Of a stretch of 64,000 nucleotides of DNA, positions 17,622 to 25,651 are shown in pieces; positions within the stretch are counted from its first letter, which is position 1, and each line of letters begins with the position of its first letter. Source of the stretch: Halomonas nitroreducens. Lineage in GTDB: Bacteria; Pseudomonadota; Gammaproteobacteria; Pseudomonadales; Halomonadaceae. The notes beneath the pieces were generated by a model. That model saw only the letters and a program-made list of their open reading frames with translations. It did no database searches and had not been told where the DNA came from. The translations under genes and the position numbers were made by a program. Location: assembly GCF_003966155.1 (NCBI RefSeq), contig NZ_RXNS01000013.1, forward strand, positions 78,994 through 142,993, written 5' to 3'.

Positions 17622-18886
17622 ACACCCTGCGCACCGCCAATGCTCAACCATTGCCGGCCGATGGCGACCGACTGTCCCGCTGGCTCAAGCCCCGCCTGCT
17701 GAAGCAGCTCGACCGTCTGGAGGGAGGCGACATCACCCTGATCGAGGGCCACCAGCGCCATCACCTGGGCCGTGGCGGCGACCTGCGGGTCACCCTGGTG
17801 GTGCGCGACAGCCGAGTCTGGCGGCGCGTGGCGCTGGGGGGCACCGTGGGCGCCGGCGAGGCCTACATGGACGGCGACTGGGACGCCGACGACCCGGTGG
17901 CCCTGGTACGGCTGTTCGCCGCCAACCTGGAGCGGATCAATGGCGAGATGGAGGGTGGCCTGGCGCGTCTCGGCCGCTGGCTGCTCGGCGCCCTGTATGG
18001 CCTGCAGCGCAATACCGTCCGCGGCTCGCGGCGCAATATCGCCGCCCACTACGACATCGGCAACGAGCTCTTCGCGACCTTCCTCGATCGCCAGCACTGG
18101 ATGTATTCCAGCGCGGTCTTCCCGCACCCCGGCGCCAGCCTGGAAGAGGCCTCGACCCACAAGCTCGACCTGATGCTCGACCGGCTGGACGTCCGCGCCC
18201 ATCACCACCTGCTGGAGATCGGCACCGGCTGGGGCGGCCTGGCCATCCATGCGGCCCGTACCCGCGGCTGCCGGGTCACCACCACCACCATCTCCGAGGA
18301 GCAGTACGCCCACACCGCCCGGCGGCTCGAGGCGGAGGGCCTCGAGGACCGCGTCACCCTGCTCAAGCAGGACTACCGGGAGCTGGTGGGTCGCTACGAT
18401 CGCCTGATCTCGGTGGAGATGATCGAGGCGGTGGGCCACCAGTACCTCGACACCTACCTGGCCACCCTGGATCGCCTGCTCACCGACGACGGCCTGGCCA
18501 TGCTGCAGGCCATCACCATCCGCGACCAGCGCTTCGAGGCCGCCAAGCGCGAGATGGACTTCATCAAGCGCTATATCTTCCCCGGCGGCTTCCTGCCCTC
18601 CCACCGGGCCATCCTCGACGCCCTGACCCGGCGCACCTCGCTCAACCTGCTGGCCCTGGACGAGATCGGCCTCCACTATGCGCGCACCCTGCGCGAGTGG
18701 CGCCACCGCTTCGAGGCCAACCTGGATACCGTCCGACGCCTGGGCTATGACGAGCGCTTCATCCGCATGTGGCGCTACTACCTGTGCTACTGCGAGGGGG
18801 GCTTCCTCGAGCGCAGCATCGGTACCTGCCACCTGCTGCTGGCCAAGCCCGGGGCCCGGCCGGCCCCGCTGACGGGGCAGGTGTGA
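17618..18886 (+). CDS. SAM-dependent CFA synthase-family fatty-acid methyltransferase
   Basis: A 422-residue member of the cyclopropane-fatty-acid synthase family, starting at GTG 17618 with GAGGAGA upstream. Landmarks: HYDIGNELFATFLDRQHWMY near residue 143, the SAM-binding LEIGTGWGGLAIH near 199, and YYLCYCEGGFLERSIG near 388. It adds a methyl or methylene group to the double bond of a phospholipid acyl chain. Two positions differ from E. coli Cfa: SVEMIEAVG replaces a FEHVG-type stretch, and LQAITI replaces the LHTIG segment that carries the bicarbonate-pocket histidine. The product may therefore be a methylated (furan-fatty-acid-pathway, UfaM-like) chain rather than a cyclopropane ring; this is inference. 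Overlaps both neighbours by 4 nt. Confidence 0.85.
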   Translation: MNTLRTANAQPLPADGDRLSRWLKPRLLKQLDRLEGGDITLIEGHQRHHLGRGGDLRVTLVVRDSRVWRRVALGGTVGAGEAYMDGDWDADDPVALVRLFAANLERINGEMEGGLARLGRWLLGALYGLQRNTVRGSRRNIAAHYDIGNELFATFLDRQHWMYSSAVFPHPGASLEEASTHKLDLMLDRLDVRAHHHLLEIGTGWGGLAIHAARTRGCRVTTTTISEEQYAHTARRLEAEGLEDRVTLLKQDYRELVGRYDRLISVEMIEAVGHQYLDTYLATLDRLLTDDGLAMLQAITIRDQRFEAAKREMDFIKRYIFPGGFLPSHRAILDALTRRTSLNLLALDEIGLHYARTLREWRHRFEANLDTVRRLGYDERFIRMWRYYLCYCEGGFLERSIGTCHLLLAKPGARPAPLTGQV

Positions 18887-19398
18887 CCACCGCCCGACTG
18901 CTCGCCAACCTGGCGGGCTTCCAGCTCGGCTGGTTCGCCTGCGTGCTGGGCGGCAGCCTGGTGGGCGGTGCCGTGGTGGCGCTGGTACTGGCGCTGCACC
19001 TGCGCTGGCTGGCCCGAGCAGGGGAATGGCGCTGGCTGATCGGCTTCGCGGCGCTGGGACTGGTCATCGATGGCGGCCTGGCCCTGGCCGGTGGCTTTCG
19101 CTTCGCCGCCGAGCCCCGGGTGCTGGGCCTGCTGCCTCCCTGGCTGTGGCTGCTGTGGCCGCTGTTCGCCAGCCTGCTGCACCACTCGCTGGCCTGGCTG
19201 TGGCGCCGTCCCTGGCTGGCGGTCCTCGGCGGCGCCACCAGCGGGCCGCTCTCCTACCTCGCCGGGGCGCGTCTGGCCGGCGTCGACCTGGCCCCCTGGC
19301 TGCTCGCGGTCGAGGCGTTGGTCTGGGCGGGGCTATGCCTGTGGCTGTGCCACCGGCTCGGGCACGCCGCGAGCGCTGCCCGCATGCGGGCCGGCTGA
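18883..19398 (+). CDS. DUF2878 family inner-membrane protein
   Basis: A 171-residue, very hydrophobic protein with about five membrane helices, starting at GTG 18883 inside the CFA-type stop region (GTGA overlap). LIGFAALGLVIDGGLALAGG and PLFASLLHHSLAWLW are typical of DUF2878, a membrane family found at the end of photolyase/CFA/DUF1365 clusters. No function is known. Its last 66 nt overlap the convergent c-di-GMP gene, so no terminator separates the two. Confidence 0.8.
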   Translation: MTTARLLANLAGFQLGWFACVLGGSLVGGAVVALVLALHLRWLARAGEWRWLIGFAALGLVIDGGLALAGGFRFAAEPRVLGLLPPWLWLLWPLFASLLHHSLAWLWRRPWLAVLGGATSGPLSYLAGARLAGVDLAPWLLAVEALVWAGLCLWLCHRLGHAASAARMRAG

Positions 19399-21216
19399 GG
19401 AGCGCGCCTGCCAGTGCGCCTCCAGCGCCTCGACCGTCAGCGGCCGGGCATAGAGAAAGCCCTGCACCAGTTCGCAACCGGCCGCGCGCAGGAAGTCGGC
19501 CTGGGCCGGCGTCTCCACGCCCTCGGCCACCACCTGGAGGCCGAGTCCCTTGGCCATGGCCAGCACCGCGACGACGATGGCGGCATCGGCCTGGTCGTCG
19601 GGCAGGGCATGCACGAAGGCGCGGTCGAGCTTGAGCTTGTCCAGCGGCAGGTGCTTGAGATAGCCCAGCGACGAATAGCCGGTGCCGAAGTCATCAATGG
19701 CCACCGGGTGGCCCCGGTCGCGCAGCGCCTCCAGGCGCGGGGCGACGTCGCCGGCACGCTCGTCGAGCAGCACCGACTCGGTCAGCTCCAGGCCCAGCCG
19801 TCCCGCCGGCAGGCCGTGGCGCGCCAGTCCGGTGGCCAGCGCCGCTTCCAGGTCGCCCTGGAACAGCTGCATGGCGGAGATGTTGATCCACACCGGCACC
19901 TCCGGCATGCCCTGGCCCCGCCAGTGGGCCAGCTGGGCCAGGGCCTGGTCGATCACGTAGTTGCCGAGGGCAGCCATCAGGCCGTGCCGCTCGGCCAGCG
20001 GAATGAAGTCCCCCGGCGAGATCATGCCGTCCCGGGGATGGCGCCAGCGCAGCAGGGCCTCGAGCCCGGCCATGGAGTCATCGTCCAGCCGATACTGGGG
20101 CTGGTAGTGCAGCTCGAGCTGGCCGCCGGTGGCCAGCGCGTGGCGCAGCTCGCTGACCAGGCCGAGCTGTGGGCTGTCCTGGACGTCCAGCGCCGGGCGG
20201 AAGCGCTGGCAGTGGTTGCGGCCGTTGCGCTTGGCGGTGTACAGCGCCGATTCCAGGCGCTGGAAGAGCACCCCGGAGTCGCGACCGTCCTCCGGGGCTC
20301 GGCAGCTGCCGATGGTCACGCCCAGGCGCAGCGAGTGGCGCTCGAGCTCGAAGGGCTCGCCCAGGTGGGCCTGCAGACCGGCCACCCAGTTGTCGTGGTC
20401 GTCGAAGGTGGTGGTGCGGATGACCATGAACTCGTCGCCGCCCAGGCGTCCCACCACGCCGCCCGCCACATACCCCGCCAGGCGCTCGCCGACACGGGCG
20501 AGCAGGCGATCGCCGAGCTCGACCCCCAAGCCGTCGTTGACCTCCTTGAAACCGTCGATGTCGATGATCGCCATGTCGAGGCTCTCGCCGGCCAGCAGGT
20601 GGCGCAGTCGCGAGCTGAGCAGGTCATGCAGCCGGCGCCTATTGGGCAGGCCGGTCAGGGGATCCTCGAAACCGATGCGCCGCAGGTCTCGCTCACGAGC
20701 CTTGCGCAGCGAGATATCGGAGAACAGGCAGACATAGTGGCGCACTCTTCCCTGGTCGTCGGTGATGGCCTTGACCTTGAGCCACTCGGGGTACTCGTCG
20801 CCCTGCTTGCGACGGTTCCAGATCTCGCCCTCCCAGCGCCCGGTGCTCTGCAGGGTCTGCCAGTACCGTGCAAAGAACGCTTTGTCGTGGCGCGGCGCGG
20901 AGAGGGTGGCGGCGTTGAGGCCACGCACCTCCGATGGGTCGTACCCGGTGATCTGGGTGAAGGCGGGATTGACGGCGAGGATCCGATTGGCGTCATCGGT
21001 GACGATCACGCCCTCCTCGGTGAGCGACAGTGCCTCCTGGCCGAGGCGGGCACGAAGGTGCTCTCGGCGGACCTGGCGCCAGGCGTCCCAGAGGCCGAGG
21101 AGCACCAGGCCGACGGCGGCCAGGCGCAGCCCGACCACGGGCAGCCAGATGCTCGCCGAGAGGGCGGCCAGGGCGATCCAGAGCAAGGGGCGGTTGAGCG
21201 AGAAGGCGGGCCACAT
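19333..21216 (-). CDS. PAS-GGDEF-EAL cyclic-di-GMP turnover protein
   Basis: A 627-residue protein with two N-terminal hydrophobic segments (about residues 8-45), then a PAS domain (about 60-175; [19 protein letters not shown]), GGDEF ([14 protein letters not shown], about 259) and EAL ([11 protein letters not shown], about 385). The GGDEF motif is intact, but no RxxD inhibitory site precedes it. In the EAL domain the metal and catalytic stretches [23 protein letters not shown] and VVAEGVET are present, so phosphodiesterase activity is plausible. The PAS domain lacks the LOV cysteine motif (GxNCRFLQ), so it is not the missing blue-light sensor. Its 3' end overlaps the DUF2878 gene by 66 nt. 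Confidence 0.9.
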   Translation of the reverse strand: MWPAFSLNRPLLWIALAALSASIWLPVVGLRLAAVGLVLLGLWDAWRQVRREHLRARLGQEALSLTEEGVIVTDDANRILAVNPAFTQITGYDPSEVRGLNAATLSAPRHDKAFFARYWQTLQSTGRWEGEIWNRRKQGDEYPEWLKVKAITDDQGRVRHYVCLFSDISLRKARERDLRRIGFEDPLTGLPNRRRLHDLLSSRLRHLLAGESLDMAIIDIDGFKEVNDGLGVELGDRLLARVGERLAGYVAGGVVGRLGGDEFMVIRTTTFDDHDNWVAGLQAHLGEPFELERHSLRLGVTIGSCRAPEDGRDSGVLFQRLESALYTAKRNGRNHCQRFRPALDVQDSPQLGLVSELRHALATGGQLELHYQPQYRLDDDSMAGLEALLRWRHPRDGMISPGDFIPLAERHGLMAALGNYVIDQALAQLAHWRGQGMPEVPVWINISAMQLFQGDLEAALATGLARHGLPAGRLGLELTESVLLDERAGDVAPRLEALRDRGHPVAIDDFGTGYSSLGYLKHLPLDKLKLDRAFVHALPDDQADAAIVVAVLAMAKGLGLQVVAEGVETPAQADFLRAAGCELVQGFLYARPLTVEALEAHWQARSSAGPHAGSARGVPEPVAQPQA

Positions 21217-21414
21217 AGCGTTGGAATCGACTCACGGAGATGGATAATGGCTCGTCCGGTCAGGGACAAGAAGACCTTGAGCCTCTATCGGCCGCCCCGC
21301 CAGGAACTGTACCCCGGGCCAGGCGCCGGCGTTCTCGACATCGGCCCCGGCGTGCATTCGCTGGACGCGAACAGTAGACTAGGCAGGGCCGCCTGGGCGG
21401 TCGCATGCCGTATC

Positions 21415-21450
21415 ATGGCATACAATCATCTCGACACTCGGAACGATTCA
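21415..21450 (+). promoter_or_regulatory. Upstream region of fabA: -10-like element and alternative start
   Basis: TACAAT (21421-21426) could be the -10 of the fabAB transcript; no good -35 is visible. An in-frame ATG at 21415 would add 12 residues to FabA but lies on this element and has no ribosome site, so the GTG at 21451 is preferred. Confidence 0.3.
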
Positions 21451-21966
21451 GTGACCAAGCAACACTCCTTTGATCGCGAAGCACTGCTGGCATGCAGCCG
21501 TGGCGAGCTGTTCGGCCCCGGCAACGCCCAACTGCCGGCACCCAATATGCTGATGCTCGATCGCATCACCCACATCCATGAAGAGGGTGGCGAACACGGC
21601 AAGGGCGAACTGATCGCCGAGCTCGACATCCATCCGGACCTCTGGTTTTTCGACTGCCACTTTCCCGGCGATCCGGTGATGCCCGGCTGCCTGGGGCTGG
21701 ATGCCATGTGGCAGCTGGTCGGCTTCTACCTCGGCTGGCTGGGCCACCCCGGCCGTGGCCGCGCCCTGGGATGCGGGGAGGTCAAGTTCACCGGCCAGAT
21801 CCTGCCCGAGGCCAAGAAGGTCACCTATCGTATCAACATCAAGCGCATCATCACCCGGCGCCTGATCCTGGGCATGGCCGACGGCACGGTGTCCGTGGAT
21901 GGCCGCGAGATCTACCAGGCCAACGATCTGCGCGTTGGCCTGTTCACCTCCACCGCGAATTTCTGA
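21451..21966 (+). CDS. fabA: 3-hydroxydecanoyl-ACP dehydratase/isomerase FabA
   Basis: A 171-residue enzyme (E. coli FabA has 172) that dehydrates 3-hydroxydecanoyl-ACP and isomerises the product to cis-3-decenoyl-ACP, the branch point to unsaturated fatty acids. Landmarks: [12 protein letters not shown], the active-site histidine in [16 protein letters not shown], and [20 protein letters not shown]. The start is GTG 21451 ([20 protein letters not shown]) by alignment with the family. fabB follows 13 nt downstream, the usual operon. Its products are the unsaturated chains on which the nearby CFA-type enzyme would act. Confidence 0.95.
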   Translation: MTKQHSFDREALLACSRGELFGPGNAQLPAPNMLMLDRITHIHEEGGEHGKGELIAELDIHPDLWFFDCHFPGDPVMPGCLGLDAMWQLVGFYLGWLGHPGRGRALGCGEVKFTGQILPEAKKVTYRINIKRIITRRLILGMADGTVSVDGREIYQANDLRVGLFTSTANF

Positions 21967-21979
21967 ACAGGAGGCTCCC

Positions 21980-23197
21980 ATGCGACGAGTGGTAGTCACC
22001 GGCCTGGGCATCGTGTCCTGCCTGGGCAACGACGCAACACAGGTGCTCGAGGCTCTGCGGAACGGGCGCTCAGGCATTCGCTTCAAGGAAGACTACGCCG
22101 AGCGTGGCTTCCGCAGCCAGGTGGCCGGGGTGGTCGACATCGACCTGGAAGCTCAGGTCGATCGCAAGCTGCGCCGCTTCATGGGCGATGCCGCCGCCTA
22201 CGCCTATGTCTCAATGGCCCAGGCCATCGAGGATGCCGGCCTGCCCCCCGAGCAGGTCTCCAACGAGCGTACCGGCCTGATCGCCGGCTCCGGCGGCGCC
22301 TCCAGCGCCAATCAGGTGGAAGCCGCCGACATCATGCGCGAGAAGGGCCTGCGCCGCGTGGGCCCCTACCGGGTCACCCGCACCATGGGCAGCACGGTCT
22401 CCGCCTGCCTGGCCACCCCCTTCCAGATCAAGGGCGTCAACTACTCCATCTCCTCGGCCTGCGCCACCTCGGCGCACTGCATCGGCAGCGCCATGGAGCA
22501 GATCCAGATGGGCAAGCAGGACGTGGTCTTCGCCGGCGGCGGCGAGGAGGAGCACTGGACCCTGTCCTGCCTGTTCGATGCCATGGGCGCCCTCTCGACC
22601 CAGTACAACGACAGCCCCGAGAAGGCCTCGCGCCCCTATGACCAGACCCGCGACGGCTTCGTCATTGCCGGCGGCGGCGGCATGCTGGTGCTCGAGGAAC
22701 TGGAGCACGCCAAGGCCCGCGGAGCCAAGATCTATGCCGAACTGGTCGGCTACGGCGCCACCTCCGACGGCTACGACATGGTCGCCCCGTCCGGCGAAGG
22801 GGCGGTGCGCTGCATGCGCCAGGCGCTGGCCACCGTGGACGGCGATATCGACTACATCAACACGCACGGCACCTCCACGCCGGTGGGCGATGTGGCCGAG
22901 CTGAAGGCGGTCCGCGAGGTCTTCGGCAACACCACGCCGGCCATGAGCTCGACCAAGTCGCTGACCGGCCACTCCTTGGGCGCCACCGGCGTGCAGGAGG
23001 CCATCTACTCGCTGCTGATGATGGAGAATGACTTCATCGCCGCCTCCGCCAACGTGGAGCAGCTGGACGAGCAGGCCGACGGCTTCGACATCGTCACCGA
23101 GCGCCGCGACGCGGCCCGGGTCGAGCGGGTGCTGTCCAACAGCTTCGGCTTCGGCGGCACCAACGCCTGTCTGGTGCTGCAGAAGTACCGCGACTGA
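21980..23197 (+). CDS. fabB: 3-oxoacyl-ACP synthase I FabB
   Basis: A 405-residue condensing enzyme that elongates cis-3-decenoyl-ACP in unsaturated fatty acid synthesis. The catalytic triad is visible: cysteine in [14 protein letters not shown], and histidines in [11 protein letters not shown] and [29 protein letters not shown] is the usual N-terminus, and a near-perfect AGGAGG ribosome site precedes ATG 21980. It pairs with fabA and ends at a strong hairpin. Confidence 0.96.
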   Translation: MRRVVVTGLGIVSCLGNDATQVLEALRNGRSGIRFKEDYAERGFRSQVAGVVDIDLEAQVDRKLRRFMGDAAAYAYVSMAQAIEDAGLPPEQVSNERTGLIAGSGGASSANQVEAADIMREKGLRRVGPYRVTRTMGSTVSACLATPFQIKGVNYSISSACATSAHCIGSAMEQIQMGKQDVVFAGGGEEEHWTLSCLFDAMGALSTQYNDSPEKASRPYDQTRDGFVIAGGGGMLVLEELEHAKARGAKIYAELVGYGATSDGYDMVAPSGEGAVRCMRQALATVDGDIDYINTHGTSTPVGDVAELKAVREVFGNTTPAMSSTKSLTGHSLGATGVQEAIYSLLMMENDFIAASANVEQLDEQADGFDIVTERRDAARVERVLSNSFGFGGTNACLVLQKYRD

Positions 23198-23217
23198 TAC
23201 GGCGCAACGCCGTGCAA

Positions 23218-23250
23218 CGCAAGGAGGCGCCCCCGGGGCGCCTCCTTGCG
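23218..23250. terminator. Terminator hairpin between fabB and plsC
   Basis: A perfect inverted repeat with 16-bp arms (23218-23233 and 23235-23250) lies 20 nt after fabB and 22 nt from the converging acyltransferase stop. It is followed by only a short TT on the plus strand and probably serves both genes. Confidence 0.65.
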
Positions 23251-23271
23251 TTCCGGCCGGCGGCCCCCGAC

Positions 23272-24030
23272 TCAGCCGGTGACGGTCTCGCGGCCGACGG
23301 GCACCTGGCGGGGACGCGGGACCTCGGAGATCTCGTCGAGCCGGGCCTCGATCCAGGCCTCGGTCTCGGCCAGCACTTCCTCGGGGCTGCGGCCGGCGGT
23401 CTCGATGGGCTCGCCGACCACCAGGGACAGCCGCCCCGGCCGCTTGACCCAGTGGCGCCCGGGCCAGCGCTCACCGGCATTGTGGGCCACCGGCACCACC
23501 GGCATGCCGGCTCGGCAGGCGATTACCGCGCCGCTCTTGTTGTAGCGACGCCGCTGGCCCGGCGCCACGCGGGTGCCCTCGGGAAAGATCAGCACCGAGA
23601 GCCCCTTCTCCAGCCGGCGCTTGCCCTGGGTCAGCACCTGCTTCATCGCCCGGGCCGGCTTGGAACGGTCAAGGGCGATGGGATGCAGCAGGCGCAGCCC
23701 CCAGCCGAAGATCGGGATATTGAGCAGCTCCCGCTTGAGCACCGTACACACCGGTGGCTTGAGCAGCTGCAGGTAGACGGTCTCCCACTCGCACTGGTGG
23801 TTGGCCAGGATCACGCAGGGCCCGTCGGGTAGACGCTCGCGGCCGCGGATGTCATAGCGCACGCCACACACCAGGCCGAACCAGGCGATGATGAAGTGGT
23901 TGTAGAGGTTGAGCAGCCGGTAGCGGGACTTCAGCGGCAGAAAGGGCGACGGCGGCAGGAACAGCACGCCGCAGACCAGCATGGCCAGGACGTAGCCGAT
24001 ATAGAAGATGACGCTGCGAATCGGGTTCAT
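23272..24030 (-). CDS. PlsC-family 1-acylglycerol-3-phosphate O-acyltransferase
   Basis: A 252-residue membrane acyltransferase that would convert lysophosphatidic acid to phosphatidic acid, or a related lysophospholipid. One N-terminal membrane helix (SVIFYIGYVLAMLVCGVLFL) precedes the acyltransferase domain. Motif I is ANHQCEWETVY (H-x4-E rather than the more common H-x4-D, a variant seen in some members), and motif III is IFPEGTRVAPGQ. It overlaps the preceding RmlD-like gene by 4 nt, so the two are co-translated. Confidence 0.87.
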   Translation of the reverse strand: MNPIRSVIFYIGYVLAMLVCGVLFLPPSPFLPLKSRYRLLNLYNHFIIAWFGLVCGVRYDIRGRERLPDGPCVILANHQCEWETVYLQLLKPPVCTVLKRELLNIPIFGWGLRLLHPIALDRSKPARAMKQVLTQGKRRLEKGLSVLIFPEGTRVAPGQRRRYNKSGAVIACRAGMPVVPVAHNAGERWPGRHWVKRPGRLSLVVGEPIETAGRSPEEVLAETEAWIEARLDEISEVPRPRQVPVGRETVTG

Positions 24031-24920
24031 GCCTGGTCGGCCTCCTTGGTCGCCCCGGGGTCGTCATCCCGAGCCAGGCACCAGGCATCCAGCATGCGGC
24101 CGACCTCGAGCCGCCAGGGCTTCTGGTGGACCCCGAAGACATTCAGCACCCGTCGGCAGTTGAGCACACGGCGCAGCGGCTGGTCGTGGTGGTGGCTGAG
24201 CGCCTTGACCCCGCCCAGGGCGACCGTCTCGCCACGCCCCTCGAGACGCGTGGACAGTTGGGTGCGCACCATGGAGACGAAGGTGTAGGCGCTGACCGGC
24301 TCGGTGCCGGCCAGGTGATAGCTGCCCCAGGCCTCGGCGCCGCAGTGCTGCTGCTGCAGCATGCCGATCAGCGCCATCGCCACCGCATCGGCGGAGGTCG
24401 GACAGAAAATCACGTCGGATTCCGCGCGCAGGTCACCGCCCGCCATCAGGGTATCGAGCAGCTCGCCCAGCCAGGCATGGCTGCCCTCGAGGGCGAACAG
24501 CGGTCCCAGGCGCACGATGAGGTGACGGGGCAGCTCGGCGCGGATCCGGTCGCCGGCCGCCACCAGCTGCCGCAGGCCCTCGTCACGCGGCTCGGGGATC
24601 ACGTGCTCGTCGATGGGGCTCTCGAAGCCATCCTCGTAGAGCTGGTCCGACACGCACCAGGTCAGCGGGACGTCCCGGGCCCGACACGCCGCCATGCAGG
24701 CCATGACGGCCTCGGCATGGGCCGTCACGGCTGCCGGGTCGGCAGTCAGCGGACGCGACAGAGGCGGGATCACCAGGGCATCCGGGCGCACCTCGTCGAG
24801 GCGCGCCACGGTCAGCGCCAAGCCTGGCTCGATCAGCAATTCGACGTCACTGCGGCGATTGGCCTCCCGGGCCAGCGCCAGGCTCAGGCAATGCCCGGCA
24901 TCCAAGATCAACAGCTTCAC
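24027..24920 (-). CDS. RmlD-like sugar-nucleotide/NAD-binding family protein
   Basis: A 297-residue protein starting with GTG (24920), AGGAG 6 nt upstream. Overall pattern and length resemble dTDP-4-dehydrorhamnose reductase (RmlD)-like extended SDR proteins: LPRHLIVRLGPLFALEGSHAW, then FCPTSADAVAMALIGML and SYHLAGTEPVSAYTFVSMV. The N-terminal loop (MKLLILDAGHCLSLALARE) lacks the GxxGxxG signature, so NAD(P) binding and reductase activity are doubtful. Coupling to the acyltransferase gene by a 4-nt overlap suggests a role in envelope lipid or glycan synthesis; the substrate is unknown. Confidence 0.65.
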   Translation of the reverse strand: MKLLILDAGHCLSLALAREANRRSDVELLIEPGLALTVARLDEVRPDALVIPPLSRPLTADPAAVTAHAEAVMACMAACRARDVPLTWCVSDQLYEDGFESPIDEHVIPEPRDEGLRQLVAAGDRIRAELPRHLIVRLGPLFALEGSHAWLGELLDTLMAGGDLRAESDVIFCPTSADAVAMALIGMLQQQHCGAEAWGSYHLAGTEPVSAYTFVSMVRTQLSTRLEGRGETVALGGVKALSHHHDQPLRRVLNCRRVLNVFGVHQKPWRLEVGRMLDAWCLARDDDPGATKEADQA

Positions 24921-24955
24921 GGCGACTCCTAGCGGCTAGCCGAGGACGGGCTTGA

Positions 24956-25558
24956 TCAAAAGGGGATCTCGTCGTCGAAGTCGTCGAAGCTGCCCGGATC
25001 CGGGGCCCCGTAGTTGCCGCCCTGCTGCTGACCACCGCCCTGGTTGGGCGCCGGCTGGGGGGCCGGGCGCTGGGGCTGGCCACCGCCGTAGTTGCCGCCC
25101 TGCTGGGGCTGGCCACCGAAGTTGCCGCCCTGCTGCTGGCCGCCGAAGCCACCGCCCTGCTGGGGCTGGCCACCGAAGTTGCCGCCCTGCGGGGGCATGC
25201 CGCCGCCCATCTCGCCGCCGCTGCGGGAGTCGAGCATCTGCATGTCGTTGGCGACGATCTCGGTGCTGTACTTGTCCTGGCCGTTCTGGTCCTGCCACTT
25301 GCGGGTCTGCAGGCGGCCCTCGACGTAGACCCGCGAGCCCTTGCGCAGATACTGCTGGGAGATCTCGGCGAGCTTGTTGAACATCACCACCCGGTGCCAC
25401 TCGGTGCGTTCCTGACGTTGGCCGCTCTGGCGATCGGTCCAGGTGTCAGTGGTCGCGAGGTTGAGGTTGGCCACCGCGGTGCCGGACGGCGTGAAGCGCA
25501 CTTCCGGGTCCTGGCCGAGGTTGCCGATGAGAATGACCTTGTTGACGCCACGGGCCAT
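24956..25558 (-). CDS. ssb: Single-stranded DNA-binding protein SSB
   Basis: A 200-residue SSB. The OB fold occupies about residues 1-110 ([40 protein letters not shown]). A low-complexity glycine/glutamine/asparagine-rich linker follows, then the acidic tip DDFDDEIPF, which docks replication and repair enzymes. GAAGGAG precedes the ATG. The linker is encoded by near-identical DNA repeats. Its neighbours (yajR-like transporter, uvrA) match the uvrA-MFS-ssb order I recall from Pseudomonas and relatives. Confidence 0.96.
   Translation of the reverse strand: MARGVNKVILIGNLGQDPEVRFTPSGTAVANLNLATTDTWTDRQSGQRQERTEWHRVVMFNKLAEISQQYLRKGSRVYVEGRLQTRKWQDQNGQDKYSTEIVANDMQMLDSRSGGEMGGGMPPQGGNFGGQPQQGGGFGGQQQGGNFGGQPQQGGNYGGGQPQRPAPQPAPNQGGGQQQGGNYGAPDPGSFDDFDDEIPF
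25080..25200 (-). repeat. Imperfect tandem repeats coding for the SSB linker
   Basis: A unit encoding [16 protein letters not shown] text recurs three to four times with small changes ([37 protein letters not shown]). Long stretches of DNA are nearly identical between copies, so length variation between strains by slippage is expected. Confidence 0.65.
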
Positions 25559-25595
25559 GGTTGACTCCTTCTCGAATGCATAATGCTGCTGAATC

Positions 25596-25621
25596 GGCGA
25601 GGCCGGCGGGCCGGCCTCGCC
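25596..25621 (-). terminator. Hairpin between yajR-like gene and ssb
   Basis: A perfect 11-bp stem (25596-25606 with 25611-25621) and 4-nt loop lie about 30 nt after the transporter stop codon. No U-run follows, so it may weaken rather than stop transcription into ssb. Confidence 0.45.
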
Positions 25622-25651
25622 ACCGTGTCAGGGTCTCGCGACCCGGCGGGA

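Noticed and set aside
19414..21450. A long plus-strand open frame leading into fabA
   Set aside because: It is antisense to the PAS-GGDEF-EAL gene; FabA alignment places the true start at 21451.
23218..23250. A 33-bp palindrome after fabB considered as a recombination or attachment site
   Set aside because: Its place between converging gene ends is fully explained by a two-way terminator.
25080..25200. SSB linker repeats considered as a CRISPR or mobile repeat
   Set aside because: Repeats are in frame, encode the glycine/glutamine linker and have no spacers.
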